DNA of 64,000 nucleotides from Flaccisagitta enflata (Eukaryota; Chaetognatha; Sagittoidea; Aphragmophora): NCBI GenBank assembly GCA_965153355.1, contig OZ231127.1, positions 34,844,001 to 34,908,000 of the forward strand, read 5' to 3'. Shown piece by piece: positions 27,242 to 39,843 of this stretch (position 1 is its first letter; each line of letters starts with the position of its first letter). The notes under the pieces were generated by a model. It saw only the letters and a program-made list of their open reading frames with translations, ran no database searches and was not told where the DNA came from. The position numbers and the translations under genes were made by a program.

Positions 27242-29385
27242 CAAGGCCAGACACACAGCTACCCTAGTTGCGTGCGGGTTGGCAGGAGCAATGTTGGAGA
27301 AGGTCACTAGGGCATCTGAGCAGGAGCTGTATGCTAAAAAATAGATAGCAGACTTTGCCCCAAATTCAATGTGACAACCCCAGCCGGATGTTTTTTGCAT
27401 TCCACATGGTCAAATAGAGGGCCAAGGGCCAATGAATGGGTTTTTGAATGGATTTTGCAACTAGCACTTTTCAAATTTTGATGTGCAAAGTGGTGGTTGT
27501 GGTATAAATCTGCTTTTTTAGTCATTTTCATTGTAATTAACACTTGGCCTGAGAAAGACTAAAACCATGAGACAGTAAAACCAGGTTGCATATCCAGTAA
27601 CTGCATTTTTCATTTGTTGATAATTAAGATTATGAGGTTTCAACAGGCATATAATGATCGATTTCGATATTTCAGTTTTTTGACAGATTAATTGTATTTT
27701 AAACTGGTGACCAAATTAAGGAGTTTTTCCTGCTCTAGCTGATGGTAAATCAATTTTTGACCAATATTACCCCAATTTTTTTTTATTGACTGTAGAAGCA
27801 GGTGTAAATAAGTCGATTTTTTTTTAAATTTGTCAGCTTTGGACAAAAAATCACCCGCTTCCAATTTGAAAAATGACCCAAAATCCATGAGAAAAATAAA
27901 CTTCTGCTCAAGTGCTAACTAGTGGTGCAATTGGCATGTAGCTAAGCTGTGACATTTAGATTTTACAGAACTTCAAAGATCAAAGGTTAAGTCAAAGTGG
28001 CAATTTTTGGTTAATTTGGCCATTTTGGCCTCAAAATTGGGCGCCTTTGGATTACAAATTAAAATGAAAATCCATGAGATTATAAAACAAGAGCTTAAGA
28101 GCTAATCAGTGGTGTAATCCGCATGTTTCTATCTTCATTTGTTAAGATTTGAGAGCATTTCAAAGATGAGGCTCATGGAGGTCAAATTGCAGCCTCAGTG
28201 GCAATTTTGACATTTTTCACAGATTTCAACATATTTTGTCAATGAAATGAATTGGGGGTCATAACGATCAAAAATTCATTTACCATCAGCAAGAGCAGCA
28301 AAAACTCTTCAATTTGGTCACCAATTTCATGCAAATTGGTTAATCCAAAGCCAAAATATGTTGAAATCCTTTTAAGATGTCAAAATTGCCACTGAAATTG
28401 CTGTGAAATCTCAACAAATGAAAAGAGAAATATGCGGATTGCACCACTGGTTAGCTCTTGAGCTCTAGTTTTATAATCTCATGGATTTTTATGTCAATTT
28501 CCAAGCCAAAGGTGCCCGATATTGAGGCCAAAATTGCCAAAATAACCAAAAATCGCCATTTTGGCTTAACCTTTGATGTTTGAAGTTCTATAAAATCTAA
28601 ATGCCACAGCTTAGCTATATGCCGATTGCACCACTAGTTAGCACTTGAGCAGTAGTTTATTTTGCTCATGGATTTTAGGTCATTTATCAAATTGGAAGTG
28701 GGTGAATTTTTTGTCATAAGTTGACAAATTTTCCAAAAAAATTGACTTTTTTATACCTGCTTCTACAGTCAATACAAAAAATTTGGGGTCATATTGATCA
28801 AAAATTCATTTACCATCAGCTAGAACAAGAAAAACTCTAAATAGGTCACCAATTTCATGCAAATTGGTCCATCCAACGCCAAAATATTTTGAAATCTGTG
28901 AAAAATGTCAAAATTGCCACTGAAATTGAGGCTGCAATTTGACTTCCATAAGCCTCATCTTTGAAATGCTGTGAAATCTCAACAAAGGAAGATTGAAATA
29001 TGCGGATTGCACCACTGGTTAGCTCTTGAGCTCTAGTTTTATAATCTCATGTATTTTGAGTCTTTTTTCTCAGGCCAAGTGACCCAATTTTGAGATTGAA
29101 ATGACCTAAAAACAAGATTTGTACCACAGCCACCACTTCATGCACATCAAAATTTGAAAAGTGCTAGTTGCAAAATCCATTCAAAAACCCGTTCAATGGC
29201 CCTAGGCCCTCTATTTGACCATATGGAATGCAAAAAACATCGGGCTGGGGTTGTCACATTGAATTTGGGGCAAAGTCTGCTATCTACTCAAAAAGCTAAA
29301 AAATGCCAAAAAAGTACAAAGGGGACCAACCAACCGATGGAACAACATAGCGGGGTGTAAAGTCCCGTATCACGTGACTAAAAAC
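27242..29385 (-). mobile_element. Family A HINE-like element split by a foldback element
   Basis: 27242-27341 has CAAGGCCAGACACACAGC and TAGTTGCGTGCGGGTTGGCA. 29287-29385 has AAAATGCCAAAAAAGTACAA, CCAACCAACCG and GTAAAGTCCCGTATCACGTG ACTAAAAAC. Joined, the pieces match intact family A. Confidence 0.8.
27342..29286. mobile_element. Foldback element, 1.95 kb, inserted in a family A element
   Basis: TAGATAGCAGACTTTGCCCC at 27342 is inverted at 29267-29286; arms are complementary for about 200 bp. Flanks are CTAAAAAA and CTCAAAAA (7 of 8). The interior is a nested palindrome: CACCACTGGTTAGCTCTTGA, TTACCATCAGC and ATTGCCACTGAAATTG blocks recur in both orientations. No coding. Confidence 0.85.
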
Positions 29386-29790
29386 ACTATGAGGAGTAAC
29401 ATTTTTTTGAGAAGGGGTGCCTACCGCAGTTTTTTTTTTTCTTTTACGAAGGGTCAATGTTTTGGAAATTGAAGGATTTTGTTGGAAGATCTTGGAAGAG
29501 AAAAGGGAAAGAGAATAAGGAATAAACAAGGCCAGATGCACGGCACTCCAGTCACAGGTGGTTGGGCAAGAGCAGATATCTACATTGACCATAGATTCTA
29601 AGTTATGAAGGGTCGTTGTTCAGATTCTAAGTTATAGTACGTATTCTGAATACTTCTTATGAAAAATGCCATCAAGAAAGCTATATTTTTTGTCCTTGAG
29701 TCTATGTTTGTTTGATTTATTGGTGCTGCTTTTGGTTACAAAATCTACTTTTTACGAAATATGGCATTAAAAGAGCTGTTTATACTCCAT
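29386..29790. other. No gene; family A end fragment at 29525-29578
   Basis: AACAAGGCCAGATGCACGGC and GGTTGGGCAAGAGCAG are the non-hairpin end of family A. ATTCTAAGTTAT words near 29600-29640 recur after the next GA array. Confidence 0.55.
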
Positions 29791-30238
<448 letters not shown>

Positions 30239-30382
30239 GATTCTAAATAGATTCTAAGTAATGAACAAAGTACAGAAAGACAGACATTCTAAGTTAAGAA
30301 CATTTTAATATGTTTGTAACTTAGATTCTAAGATATGAACATTCTTTAAGGGGCGTAATTCAGATTCTAAATTACGATACGC

Positions 30383-30385
<3 letters not shown>

Positions 30386-30474
<89 letters not shown>
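30386..30474 (+). repeat. (GA)n microsatellite
   Basis: Pure GA, preceded by CAGATTCTAAATTACGATAC similar to 29620-29645. Confidence 0.97.
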
Positions 30475-30476
<2 letters not shown>

Positions 30477-30668
30477 ACGCGCTGCCCAGGAACGTTATTG
30501 GAAAGGAGAAAAAGAGGAAGAAAAGAAGGAGGAGGTGGAGGAAGAGGAGGAAGAAGAGAAAACGAGCGATTTCTGCACGCGCGTAGCTCGAGCCAGCTGA
30601 TGATGCCAACGTAAGAACGCGGGCAAACATTCGACGAAGGATCGAAAGAAATAGAGAGATGGAAAGAA

Positions 30669-30672
<4 letters not shown>

Positions 30673-30756
<84 letters not shown>
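30673..30756 (+). repeat. (GA)n microsatellite
   Basis: Pure GA. The 200 bp before it is purine-rich GGAGGAAGA sequence and a short mixed-composition stretch. Confidence 0.97.
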
Positions 30757-30759
<3 letters not shown>

Positions 30760-31115
30760 AGTGACGGGAGGCAGGAAACTTTCTCAAATGGGGCCTCGAA
30801 AGGGGGGGAGGGAAGGGGGATTTGGAGTTGGTTAATGGAACGCACCCCCGTGTACCGATTTAGGATAACAATGTATTGGATAAGACAGCGTGCCCACGAA
30901 GCCAACATTTAGGGTATCAAAACGGGTCAAAATAGAAAATATACATGAGTGAAAATAGAAAAACAAGTGAATAAAAGTGATTGAGGTAAGGCATACATGA
31001 TATTTGAAAGCAAAATTTGCATCCGTTTAGCAAGAGACTCAGATTTAGAATAAATTACAGAAGAAGATTTACTGAAAATTTCTACAAATTTCTTTTTTGT
31101 CACTGACAAGGGGTT
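30757..31115. other. No gene seen
   Basis: AT-rich, with a G-rich block at 30790-30822. Confidence 0.45.
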
Positions 31116-31255
31116 GGTCGAAATTATAAGTTTGCATAGAAAATGAAAAAATGAAAAAACAATGAATATAGTTCTCTTTCCAAATCGTTTTTAGAGAGAA
31201 CTATGTTTTTGAAAATTCAAAATTCTTCTGGGTGTGGCTTTCTTATAATTTCGAC
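31116..31255. mobile_element. Hairpin MITE, 140 bp
   Basis: GGTCGAAATTATAAG inverted at 31241-31255, with inner ATAGTTCTCT/AGAGAACTAT pairing. Same style as 11295-11445, different sequence. Confidence 0.72.
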
Positions 31256-31601
31256 CTGAGAAAATAGAAATAAATGTCAACAGAATTTTACTATTTTCTT
31301 GCCATTTTCCATGAGAATTGTTAATCAAAAGGCGATTTAAAGTGTAAAATATGGATCAGACGTACATATCAAGTGTATCCAATGACAACTCGAGCAATGA
31401 TAACATTTGTGGATAGAAAATTATCCCATTATTGATGCGAAAGTGGGGTGAAGCGCTTCATTTTTCCCTGGCAGATTTCACGTCATAAGAAATGAAAAAT
31501 TGAAGGTATTCATTTCTATGAATGAAGTTGGGCAGTATACACAATTAGCCCAAAAAATCCAACTTACTTGGTCGGGTGGTCTTATCAAGAAGCGGCAAGA
31601 T
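31256..31601. other. No gene seen
   Basis: AT-rich unique-looking DNA. Confidence 0.45.
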
Positions 31602-31823
31602 GTTTTTTAGTCGTGTGCTACGCGACCCTACACCCCGCTTTGTCGGTCCGTTGGTTGGTCCGTCGGTCGGTCGGTCCGTCCGTATGTACGTCACACTTTC
31701 CTTTTTTTTTTTTGGTTTTTGGGATTTTTGGATTCACTGCTCCTGCCCAAATGATCTGGTGACCTCAATTACGGCCTCTGACCACCCGCACGCGACTGGG
31801 GCAGCCGTGTATCCGGCCTTGTT
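31602..31823 (+). mobile_element. Family A HINE-like element
   Basis: TTTTTTAGTCGTGTGCTACG, CACCCCGCTTTGTCGGTCCG, CTGCTCCTGCCCAAATGATC, CCCGCACGCGACTGGGGCAG, ATCCGGCCTTGTT: close to the family consensus. Confidence 0.87.
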
Positions 31824-31878
31824 AGGAGGGGGGGATTTATTTTGCTGACTTTTTAAAGAGGGTATCATTTGAAAGAAA

Positions 31879-31879
<1 letters not shown>

Positions 31880-31972
<93 letters not shown>
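31880..31972 (+). repeat. (GA)n microsatellite
   Basis: Pure GA, then GACA-rich sequence to 31995. Confidence 0.97.
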
Positions 31973-31974
<2 letters not shown>

Positions 31975-32223
31975 AAGAGAGACAGAGACAGAAAAAAAGA
32001 TAAAAAAAGTGAGCGATTCGTCGTCGTTTTGTCCTTTTTCTGTACAACACGCACGCGCCTTGGAATGAAGAAGCGAATCAAAACCCGTGTACAACCAGGA
32101 GTGAATTGGTTCGTGCTTTTAAAACCGATTCCAACTTTCATTGATAGAAACGACGAATCCAAGACTCCTTCTTTTTTTCCCTCCTCTCCATCCCCCTCCC
32201 CCGTTTCTTTTTCTTTTTCTTTT

Positions 32224-32330
32224 TAAGTTGAGGACATCCAACTCTACAAGAGGCGTTGTCCATCCGTTGGTCCGTCAGTCGGGCCGTTAGTCCGTCCATC
32301 TGTGCATCCGTACCTCTGTCTGTCTGTTTT
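32224..32330 (+). mobile_element. Family B-like element, left part
   Basis: AAGTTGAGGACATCCAACTC hairpin, GGCGTTGTCCATCCGTTGGT, GTCC/CATC repeats. The right end is not found. Confidence 0.6.
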
Positions 32331-32651
32331 TATTTTCAAAAAAGCCACAGACAGGTCAAAGGACCTAGGACATAGGACATAGGACAAGAAGGGAGAGGCT
32401 ATGGGACGGAAAGACAAACTGAAAATGAGAGTAAAAACTTGCAATGCTTGAAAAAGAATCCTTCAAAGATCACCATGAGAAAAAAAAGCGTCTATATCTA
32501 CGCAGGGCTGTGCCTCTGTCTTTGTGTTCGTGCGTTCATCGTTAATCTTTAGTTGCTCATCTGTCTATATGTACATTGTGCAATACGCGTTTATCTCTTT
32601 TCCTATCACGGTGTTTGCAAAGGTGGCCCGTTATGATATTTAACTTTTGCT
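32331..32651. other. No gene seen
   Basis: Contains a short ATAGGACATAGGACAAG repeat. Confidence 0.4.
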
Positions 32652-32833
32652 TTTAGTCGCGGACACGCGACTCTGTAAGCCACTTTTCGGTCCGTCCGTC
32701 CATCGGTTCGTCCATTCGTCCGTCCGTCCGTCCATCCGTCGGTCGGTCCGTCCGTTGGTCCATCCATCACAAAGTTGTTTTTCACTTCTGCCCACCCGTC
32801 CGCGACTAATGCTGCCGTGTATACAGCCTTGTT
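32652..32833 (+). mobile_element. Family A HINE-like element
   Basis: AGTCGCG GACA CGCGACT hairpin; right end CCGTCCGCGACTAATGCTGC, GTGTATACAGCCTTGTT. The right-end motif GTCCGCGACT is the exact inverse of the hairpin arm plus loop. Confidence 0.85.
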
Positions 32834-32871
32834 TCTGTTTGATTCACTCTCTTTCTCTGCCCTCTACCTTT

Positions 32872-33480
32872 TTGGGCAGCAGCCCCAAAGAGCCGATGTC
32901 CGGTAGGACACAGGGGTGAATTAACAGATGTCTGTCTGTCCGTCAGTTCATCCGTCCATCCATCTGTCCATCCGTCAATTCCTCCATCCGTTTATCCATC
33001 TGGCCGGGTTGGCAATGGGGCCTCACATGAGCACTCCCAGGCCTAAATTTGGTCCTCTGAGCCCTCAAATTAGCCCTCCCAGGCCTCAATTCAGCCCTTA
33101 AAACCTCAAATTCGGCCTCTAAACTTTAAATCAGCCCCTCAGGCCTCAAATCAGCTCTTTGGTCCTCAAATCTGCCCTCCAGACCTCAAATCAGCCCTCC
33201 AGGCCTCAAATCAGCTATCCAGGCTTCAAATTTGCCCTCTAAGCCTCAAGCCTGCCCCTCATACCTCAATTATGCTCTTCCGGCCTAAAATCTGCCCTCC
33301 AGACCCAAAAATCCGCCTTCAGTAACCCCCCTCCCTGGCTTCTAAAGCCTGATATATTCCTCCTCAAGACCCCCTGTGTCCTACAGGACATTAGCCCTTT
33401 GGGGCCGCGGCCCTGCTCTCACTCCACTTCTTCACTTGCTCACTCCAAGCAGGGCATCGGGTACAGCTGACTAGTTGTCT
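32872..33480 (+). mobile_element. Family D element
   Basis: GGGCAGCAGCCCCAAAGAGC arm inverted at 33368-33416. Interior CCAGGCCTCAAATCAGCCCT repeats of about 21 bp. Tail GGGCATCGGGTACAGCTGAC TAGTTGT lacks the hairpin segment. Confidence 0.8.
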
Positions 33481-34419
33481 GATTATCGGCCTTGTCACTC
33501 TCTCCCCCCCCCCCCCGTTTTCAGACTGTCTCCCTTATCTTATCAAGTTACTAACAGCTACTATCTGATTTGAATTCGTTGTCATCATGCTTTTCCCATG
33601 AAGAATTATTATACGTGCTGCACCTTAACTAACAAAACTCCAACACAACACTTTTCTTGTCATAAGCTTTTTGGCGGAACAGTAAACTTGGCATATTTTT
33701 CACAAGAACGAGTTTCCTAATGTGATACTAATGATAGCTCCCATTGTGCGAAAGAAGGGGAGAATTTAGTCACCGCATTTTCTTTTTCATTTTCCTCTAT
33801 TTTTTTTCCTTGTCCTGATTCTTTTAAAGCTGTAAAGCACCATTATTCTTCGTCTCTCCCATTTTCTCGTGTAGGAAAAAGAAATTTCGAACAAGACGAC
33901 TTTTGTGATAAATCATGGTTGTTGTTCAAAATAAAATACAAAAAGATACAAATACGATTTTCTAAGATAGGCAATTAGCAGAGTAATAAATCATATGAAA
34001 GCTCGGTTGATCACCATTTAATTGGCTACTCACCTGTTTATATCCATCGGAGAGGCATAAAGGATGAAAATAATGGGAAGAATGTGTTTATTAACGGCGA
34101 TTAGCATCTTTAATCAAAAAATCCCAAATAATGAACCGATAATTATGACGGGTTGTAAAGCAAACGATTCCAAAGATAATGTTGTTCACCTCATCGATGA
34201 ATCAGTAAAAAGGTAAAAAAAAAAAAAAAAAAAAAATAACAAGAGTGACATCTGTTTCTTTTGTCCTAACAGGCAAGTTTGCCCTTTTTGAACGTTTTTA
34301 ACCCAAATTCGCGACAGGTGTTGATGCTATGTCATCTTTATGTGATTCCATACACAGTTCGTACACAGTTCAGATTGCTAGTAATAAAACATAGAGATTC
34401 ATCATGAAGTGGTTGAATG
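33481..34419. other. No gene seen
   Basis: Poly-C at 33506-33517, poly-A at 34214-34237; otherwise AT-rich unique-looking DNA. Confidence 0.45.
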
Positions 34420-34683
34420 AACAAGGCCAAGTAGACCAACCATACGTCCTCTTTAAATAATGTTTAATGTTTTTATGAATGAATGTTTTTTATGAGTGAA
34501 TGTCATTTATGAATGAATAAATGATATTGTTAATAAATAACTAAATGTATGCTACTTTTACTGGGTTAGGACCACTTTTCTGTTGAAAAATGCATGATTT
34601 TTATGTTTTTAATAAATTCTCTACCAACAGACAGACCAACCAACGGACACAGCCTATTATAGAGATACGAGGACGCATTTATA
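34420..34683 (-). mobile_element. Family C HINE-like element, first of a tandem pair
   Basis: AACAAGGCCAAGTAGACCAA, ATGAATGAATG repeats, CCACTTTTCTGTTGAAAAAT, CCAACCAACGGACACAGCCT and a decayed end AGAGATACGAGGACGCAT. Confidence 0.78.
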
Positions 34684-34950
34684 CAAGGCCAAGTAGGCCA
34701 ACGATTCGTCCTCTTTTTATGAAAGTTTTTTATGAATGAATGTTTTTGTTATGAATGAATGTAATGTGTGAATGAATGAATGATTGAATGAAGGAATTAC
34801 TTGATGTATGCTTCTTTTACTGGGGTAGAACCACTTTTCTGTTGAAAAAATGCTTGATTTTGATGTTTTTAATGAATGCGTTACCGACCGACCGACCAAC
34901 CAACCAACGGACACAGCCTATTACAGAGATGCGAGGATGCATCTAAAAAG
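34684..34950 (-). mobile_element. Family C HINE-like element, second of a tandem pair
   Basis: ACAAGGCCAAGTAGGCCAAC to GAGATGCGAGGATGCATCTA, ending in AAAAAG. Same order as the first copy, with an intact GATGC/GCATC terminal hairpin. Confidence 0.8.
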
Positions 34951-35012
34951 CATGAACTGCTCTTCCTGCGTTGAAGATATGGAGATTCATCGTTTATCTT
35001 TCTTTGTCCAAG

Positions 35013-35014
<2 letters not shown>

Positions 35015-35065
<51 letters not shown>
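35015..35065 (+). repeat. (CT)n microsatellite
   Basis: Pure CT dinucleotides. Confidence 0.96.
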
Positions 35066-35071
<6 letters not shown>

Positions 35072-35220
35072 GCCCACCCATGCCATGTGTTCGTTTTGTC
35101 CTTGATCACGTCTTCCTGCACACACTTAATGAAGAAACGCATTTATCTACGTTTCTTTTATTCCGCATGTCTTGGCCTCTTTACATCTTTTTTTTTCCCT
35201 TTCGTCTCACTGTCTTTCCA

Positions 35221-35222
<2 letters not shown>

Positions 35223-35300
<78 letters not shown>
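35223..35300 (+). repeat. (CT)n microsatellite at a truncated element boundary
   Basis: Pure CT; it directly replaces the missing left TIR of the element at 35301. Confidence 0.96.
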
Positions 35301-35303
<3 letters not shown>

Positions 35304-35812
35304 CATTGTAGGAAAACAAATGAAGCCATGGGAATGATATTTAAAATATAGATTAATAAAAGGATGCTTTATTACCCATGATAGTTTATTATGGAAACGC
35401 ATTTCCATGTTTTCACACAAAATATCAACATTTTGAGAATGAATCATTGCTTTAAATGAATGTTATAACTTTCTTACAGTATGTTCTGTAAGAATGTCAC
35501 TCGTTGAGCGGTTGCTAGGGGTTGTCACACATGGATACGCTCCCTAGCAAGGGCCAAACGAGCGATATTCTTACAGAACACACTGTGGGAAAGTTGTAGC
35601 AAATTTGATTTTAAGCAATGTTCCCTAAAAAAATCTCTCAAAATATTGATAGTTTAGCGAGAATACATGGAAATGTGTTTCCATAGCAACCAAGTATCAT
35701 GGGGAATAAATCAATTTTTTATTAGTTTATATTTCAAATATCAGCCCCTTAGCTTTAATTATTCTTACATAATGCTTGCCCCCGTTATCTCAAGTCTAGA
35801 CGAGATCTACTG
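35301..35812. mobile_element. Palindromic pogo-like MITE, left end missing
   Basis: Right end AGTCTAGACGAGATCTACTG then TA. Complementary halves meet near GGTTGCTAGGGG/CCCTAGCAAGGGCC at 35510-35560. It carries the unoccupied ATGGATAC site (35531-35538). Confidence 0.82.
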
Positions 35813-36386
35813 TATACTAAACATACCAAAACAGATTCTAATCATCAGTCAGTCATCTATCAGTTCCTGCACTATAGTCCATCTTCTACTATGAATGCGG
35901 CCGTTATCATCATTTTTTCATGTTGACACATCGTTACCACCTTATTCATCAAACCCTTACCATAACTGCCATGATCACTGATCTTTTATCGCTTATTCAA
36001 TGCCCACCTTATCTTCCGAATGCTCCTTTCGTCCCTCCCTTAAGTACCTTCAAGGGATAATTTGATTCATCGTCTCATCTTTCTTCATTCTCTCTCACTT
36101 CTCATCAGATTTCTGCTACCGCGCAGATTCCTTATTTGCATAAAGACAAAGTTTCTTCATTTTCCATCCGGGTATCACAACTGGATTCCGACCAAAGAAA
36201 CAGGTAAACGTGAATGTCTATTAACGGATTCTATTTCTATTCAATAGTTGATATACACACTGCCACTACTTGCACAATGAAAGATTATTTGAATATCCAT
36301 CTGTCCATCTGACCGTCCGTCGGTCCATAACATTTTTCAATTAATTTAGTTTTTTTTTTTGGTATTCTAAGGTAAAATAAGTTGAA
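35813..36386. other. No gene seen
   Basis: Mixed composition with short Leu/Ser-rich frames; nothing recognised. Confidence 0.45.
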
Positions 36387-36482
36387 GGGAGGTAGGAAGG
36401 AAGGAAGGAAGGAAGGGAGGAAGGAAGGAAGGAAAGAAGGAAGGAAGGACAGAAGGAACGAAGAAAGGAAGGAAGATAGAAA
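36387..36482 (+). repeat. (GGAA)n microsatellite
   Basis: GGAAGGAAGGAAG with AAAG and GGGA variants. Confidence 0.95.
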
Positions 36483-37069
36483 GCGGGGCACGGGACTGTG
36501 GACCTGTTGGGCTTATTTTCCTGATGGTCAATTTTGCGATAAGTGATCTCATGTGAGATATAAAACTTATAATGTGTAAACAATATTCAATTTCGCATCA
36601 GGTATTCTTTGAAAAAAAATGTTTCACATGGCGTCACTGCACTGGAGGATTATGGATATTCTAGGCATGAGAAAGGATACATTTTTTTACATTTTAAGAA
36701 TTATGTGAGATACATTTATGCTATGCATAGACACCCCTTCGAATAAGTTAACCTTTGGCAACAAAACTCCCGCAGAGGGATGCGATACACCATTGATAAC
36801 CCCTCAGGCACTTAGCATCATACAAACCAAATACTGATTGTTCCGCTTAATTGGTATCACAGTTATGGGTTCCCCGCATTTTCAAGTCTAGACGACATCA
36901 ACTGTACATGAGAGAATGATGTCCACGGCGTGACTCCATCACAGCTGTATCGCATTAAAAAGATCTTGAACCTTGAGTACCAAAACATTATCATTTGGCT
37001 TTCGATTGATGAAGACTTTTTTTCTTTTGCCAAACAATCTATTCAAGTAATGGGTGACGAGCGCACTCT
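36483..37069. other. No gene; TIR fragment at 36855-36906
   Basis: TTTTCAAGTCTAGACGACAT and CAACTGTA resemble the right end of the 35301 and 22589 family, decayed. Confidence 0.5.
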
Positions 37070-37162
37070 ACGTTAGGGTTAGGAGACGGGTAGCGGAAAG
37101 GGGAGGCGGAGTTTGGGTTAGTTTCGAGGTTAGGATCGGTGTAAGGATTAGGGATGTGATGA
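37070..37162 (+). repeat. G-rich TTAGG-like sequence
   Basis: CGTTAGGGTTAGGAGACGGG, GGTTAGGATCGG and GGATTAGGGATG. Irregular; a weak interstitial-telomere-like patch. Confidence 0.4.
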
Positions 37163-37392
37163 GTCATCAGGGATGGGGTAGAAATGCAAGTTTGAATTCA
37201 TTTACGGATTCGTGACAAAAGCAAGTGACAACGGCGAACCAAATCATTTGATAAGTACACTTGACCGTTGGTCAGAACCAGACACAGTATCATTTTCTCA
37301 TCTGGTTCAAATGGCATCTTGACCATGAGGAAATCTTTCATTTCTCACTGGCGTGCCAAGATTGAAGTCAACCTCATATCCAATAAGGTGTC

Positions 37393-37661
37393 ACAAAAGT
37401 GGCCCCAAAGGCGACGAAGTCCTGAAAAACACGGGGGACTTTCGTTTGTTTGTCCGTTTGTTTGTTCGTCCCCCCCCCCAGGCCCTCTCAGGCCTAATAT
37501 CTGCCCTCTCAGGCCTGAAATCTGCCCTCTCAGGCCTGAAATCTGCCCTCTCAGGCCTGAGATCTGCCTTTTCCAGCCTGAAAACTGGAGAGAAGGACAG
37601 ATGGACGGACGGACGAAAGAAAGTCCCCTGTGTTCTACAGGACTTCGTGCCCTGCTCTCAC
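37393..37661 (+). mobile_element. Family D element, short copy
   Basis: GTGGCCCCAAAGGCGACGAA...GGGGACTTTCGTTTG arm, poly-C at 37471-37479, four units of CCCTCTCAGGCCTGAAATCTG, then the inverse arm to 37650. Confidence 0.78.
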
Positions 37662-39843
37662 TCCAATTCACATTTCACGGGTCACCCTGATTTTATTCTT
37701 CTTATGTTAGGTATTACAATGATCTATGATCATTTCTTGCCTTTTCTCCAGAATTTTCGTTTATGGCCTTATGAACGGGCATACCGCTTGTTTCTTCATT
37801 GAGTTTTTAGGGCTGGATTGATTTTTAAGCTGCAATGTCGTTCTTTTCTATTGCACAGCCAGTCCTTCCTTTGGTGGTGATCGACCGTGTTACATCAGTC
37901 CCTTTGTCACTTATTTGCAAACATAGAAGTGCATTTTTAGGTGCGCTTACGTACCTCTATACCCGGTCATACATGTCCAGTGGTTGGTTGGTCGGTCAAT
38001 CAGTAAGTAGTAGGTTGGTCCGTCACAAAAATGTTTCATAACCCATCAGGCATGAGTCTTCCGTACATATGATCATCCTTTCATTGATTTATTCATCAAT
38101 TCATCAATTCATTCATTCATTCATTCACTCACTCATTCTTGCATTCATTTTTTAATTCATTCACTCATCCATTTGTTCATTCATTCATGAATGAATGAAA
38201 GACATTCATTCATAGAATAGTTTATGGCTGTTTCTATAATCTCCTTTTTGAGAGATGGCTAAATAGGTCAATTTCAAAATAAAGAAAATTTGACAAAAAC
38301 ATTCATAATCAGATAGCTTATGTCAATATGAACATGGTTCAAAAACTGAATTTTGTTACTGATCCTTGATTTTCATGTAAATTAGGCTAAAATGCAACAA
38401 ATAATGATCAAAAATAAGCAAAAATTGAGTTGTTAAAGTCAGCAAAACCAAAAAAATGGGAATATTTTACTAAATCACAGTTCAAGAATTCAATCAGACC
38501 TGATTCTGCTGAAAAAAATTGAGATTTCAATTTTTTTTGAAAATTCTCTATAAGCAGCTTTTTTGGCTGGTTGGGCCAGTTGACAAAAATTTACCGAATC
38601 TTTCGGCAACGGTTAATTTAAGTAGGCATTCTCTGAAAGAACCACTGTGCAAAATTTCAGCCAAATCGGACAAATATTTTAGAAGTTATGCCATTTTTAA
38701 AAATTTTTGGGTGGTAGGCTGGTTGGGCCGGTTGGGTTGGTTAGATGTGTCCCAGATGCACCAAATGCTCTGTTCGTAATAGTTCCAGTACAGTATTGAT
38801 CCATGCAAAAAATCTTTCATCTCTCTCAAAGGGTTGCCAAGATATGGGCATTTTATGATTTTTTTGGTTTACCATTTTGCTTTAAGTGCATACATGCGCC
38901 GATAACAAAGAATTAACTAGGAAGATTCATCTTGAAACGTGATTATTCTGCAACAATTTACTGACCAATCACATTGAAAATTTCATTATGGCTGAATGCC
39001 TAGGAGTTAAGACCTGAAATTTTCAGTGTAAATACAAAATTTCATGCTCTTTCTCATCGTGTTATCCAAATTTCCATCATCAGTTTCACAATGGCGTGAC
39101 AGTGACAGACTTAAAGCGTGACATGAGCGTGACAGAAGAGCTGGGGGGGTGTGCGGAATAATCACGCTTGAAGAAAAGTGTCATTATGGGGGATTGGGGT
39201 GTCACAGTGGCATGAAATTTGGAGCGTATGTCCTTCAAGTAGTCCTCTATTAGGTAGAAACCTGAAAAGTGATTAACTTTGAGAATTTATAGAGTTTTAG
39301 AGAAAGATAATAGGCATACTGAGATTTTGCCATGAAATAGCAAAAAAATTGGTAGGATCAAAATTTGATGATAATACAATTTTTGAACAACTTAGCATTT
39401 GCGCAGTAGGATGAAATTTTTTGTACATCACATCAGATTGATGATAACTGATTAAAAGCCGAGAAATGATCAGATAATCTATTTTTTGATAGGTTTTGCT
39501 TGTTATTTGCTTGTCCGGACAAAATCCGGACATGCCAATGTGGCCAATTTGACCTAATTTTTAGGCCCCCTAGGGGTAGGGGTAGTCACAAAAAATGGTT
39601 TGGCAAGGTAATCCGAGTAGTTAGGGAGGTCATCCAACTGTAGAAACTTGTCACAATGCAATAGACATTTCGGTAACACTGTTAATGTGGTGGTAAGTCG
39701 GGTTCTGGCGTAGAAAAGAGATTGTGACATTAGCCTTATTCATGAGAAACGTTCTTAAAATAAAAAAAAAACGGATATCAAGAAAAAAGATTTACTTTTC
39801 CCTAATATTCGGTTTCCTCAAATCTCGATAAGCAAAAGCTGTA
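37662..39843. other. No gene; family C-like end at 37936-38032 and (ATTC)n at 38095-38215
   Basis: TTTTTAGGTGCGCTTACGTA CCTCTATACC is a C-like terminal hairpin followed by GGTTGGTCGGTC. The rest is AT-rich and unique-looking, with no convincing frame. Confidence 0.5.
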
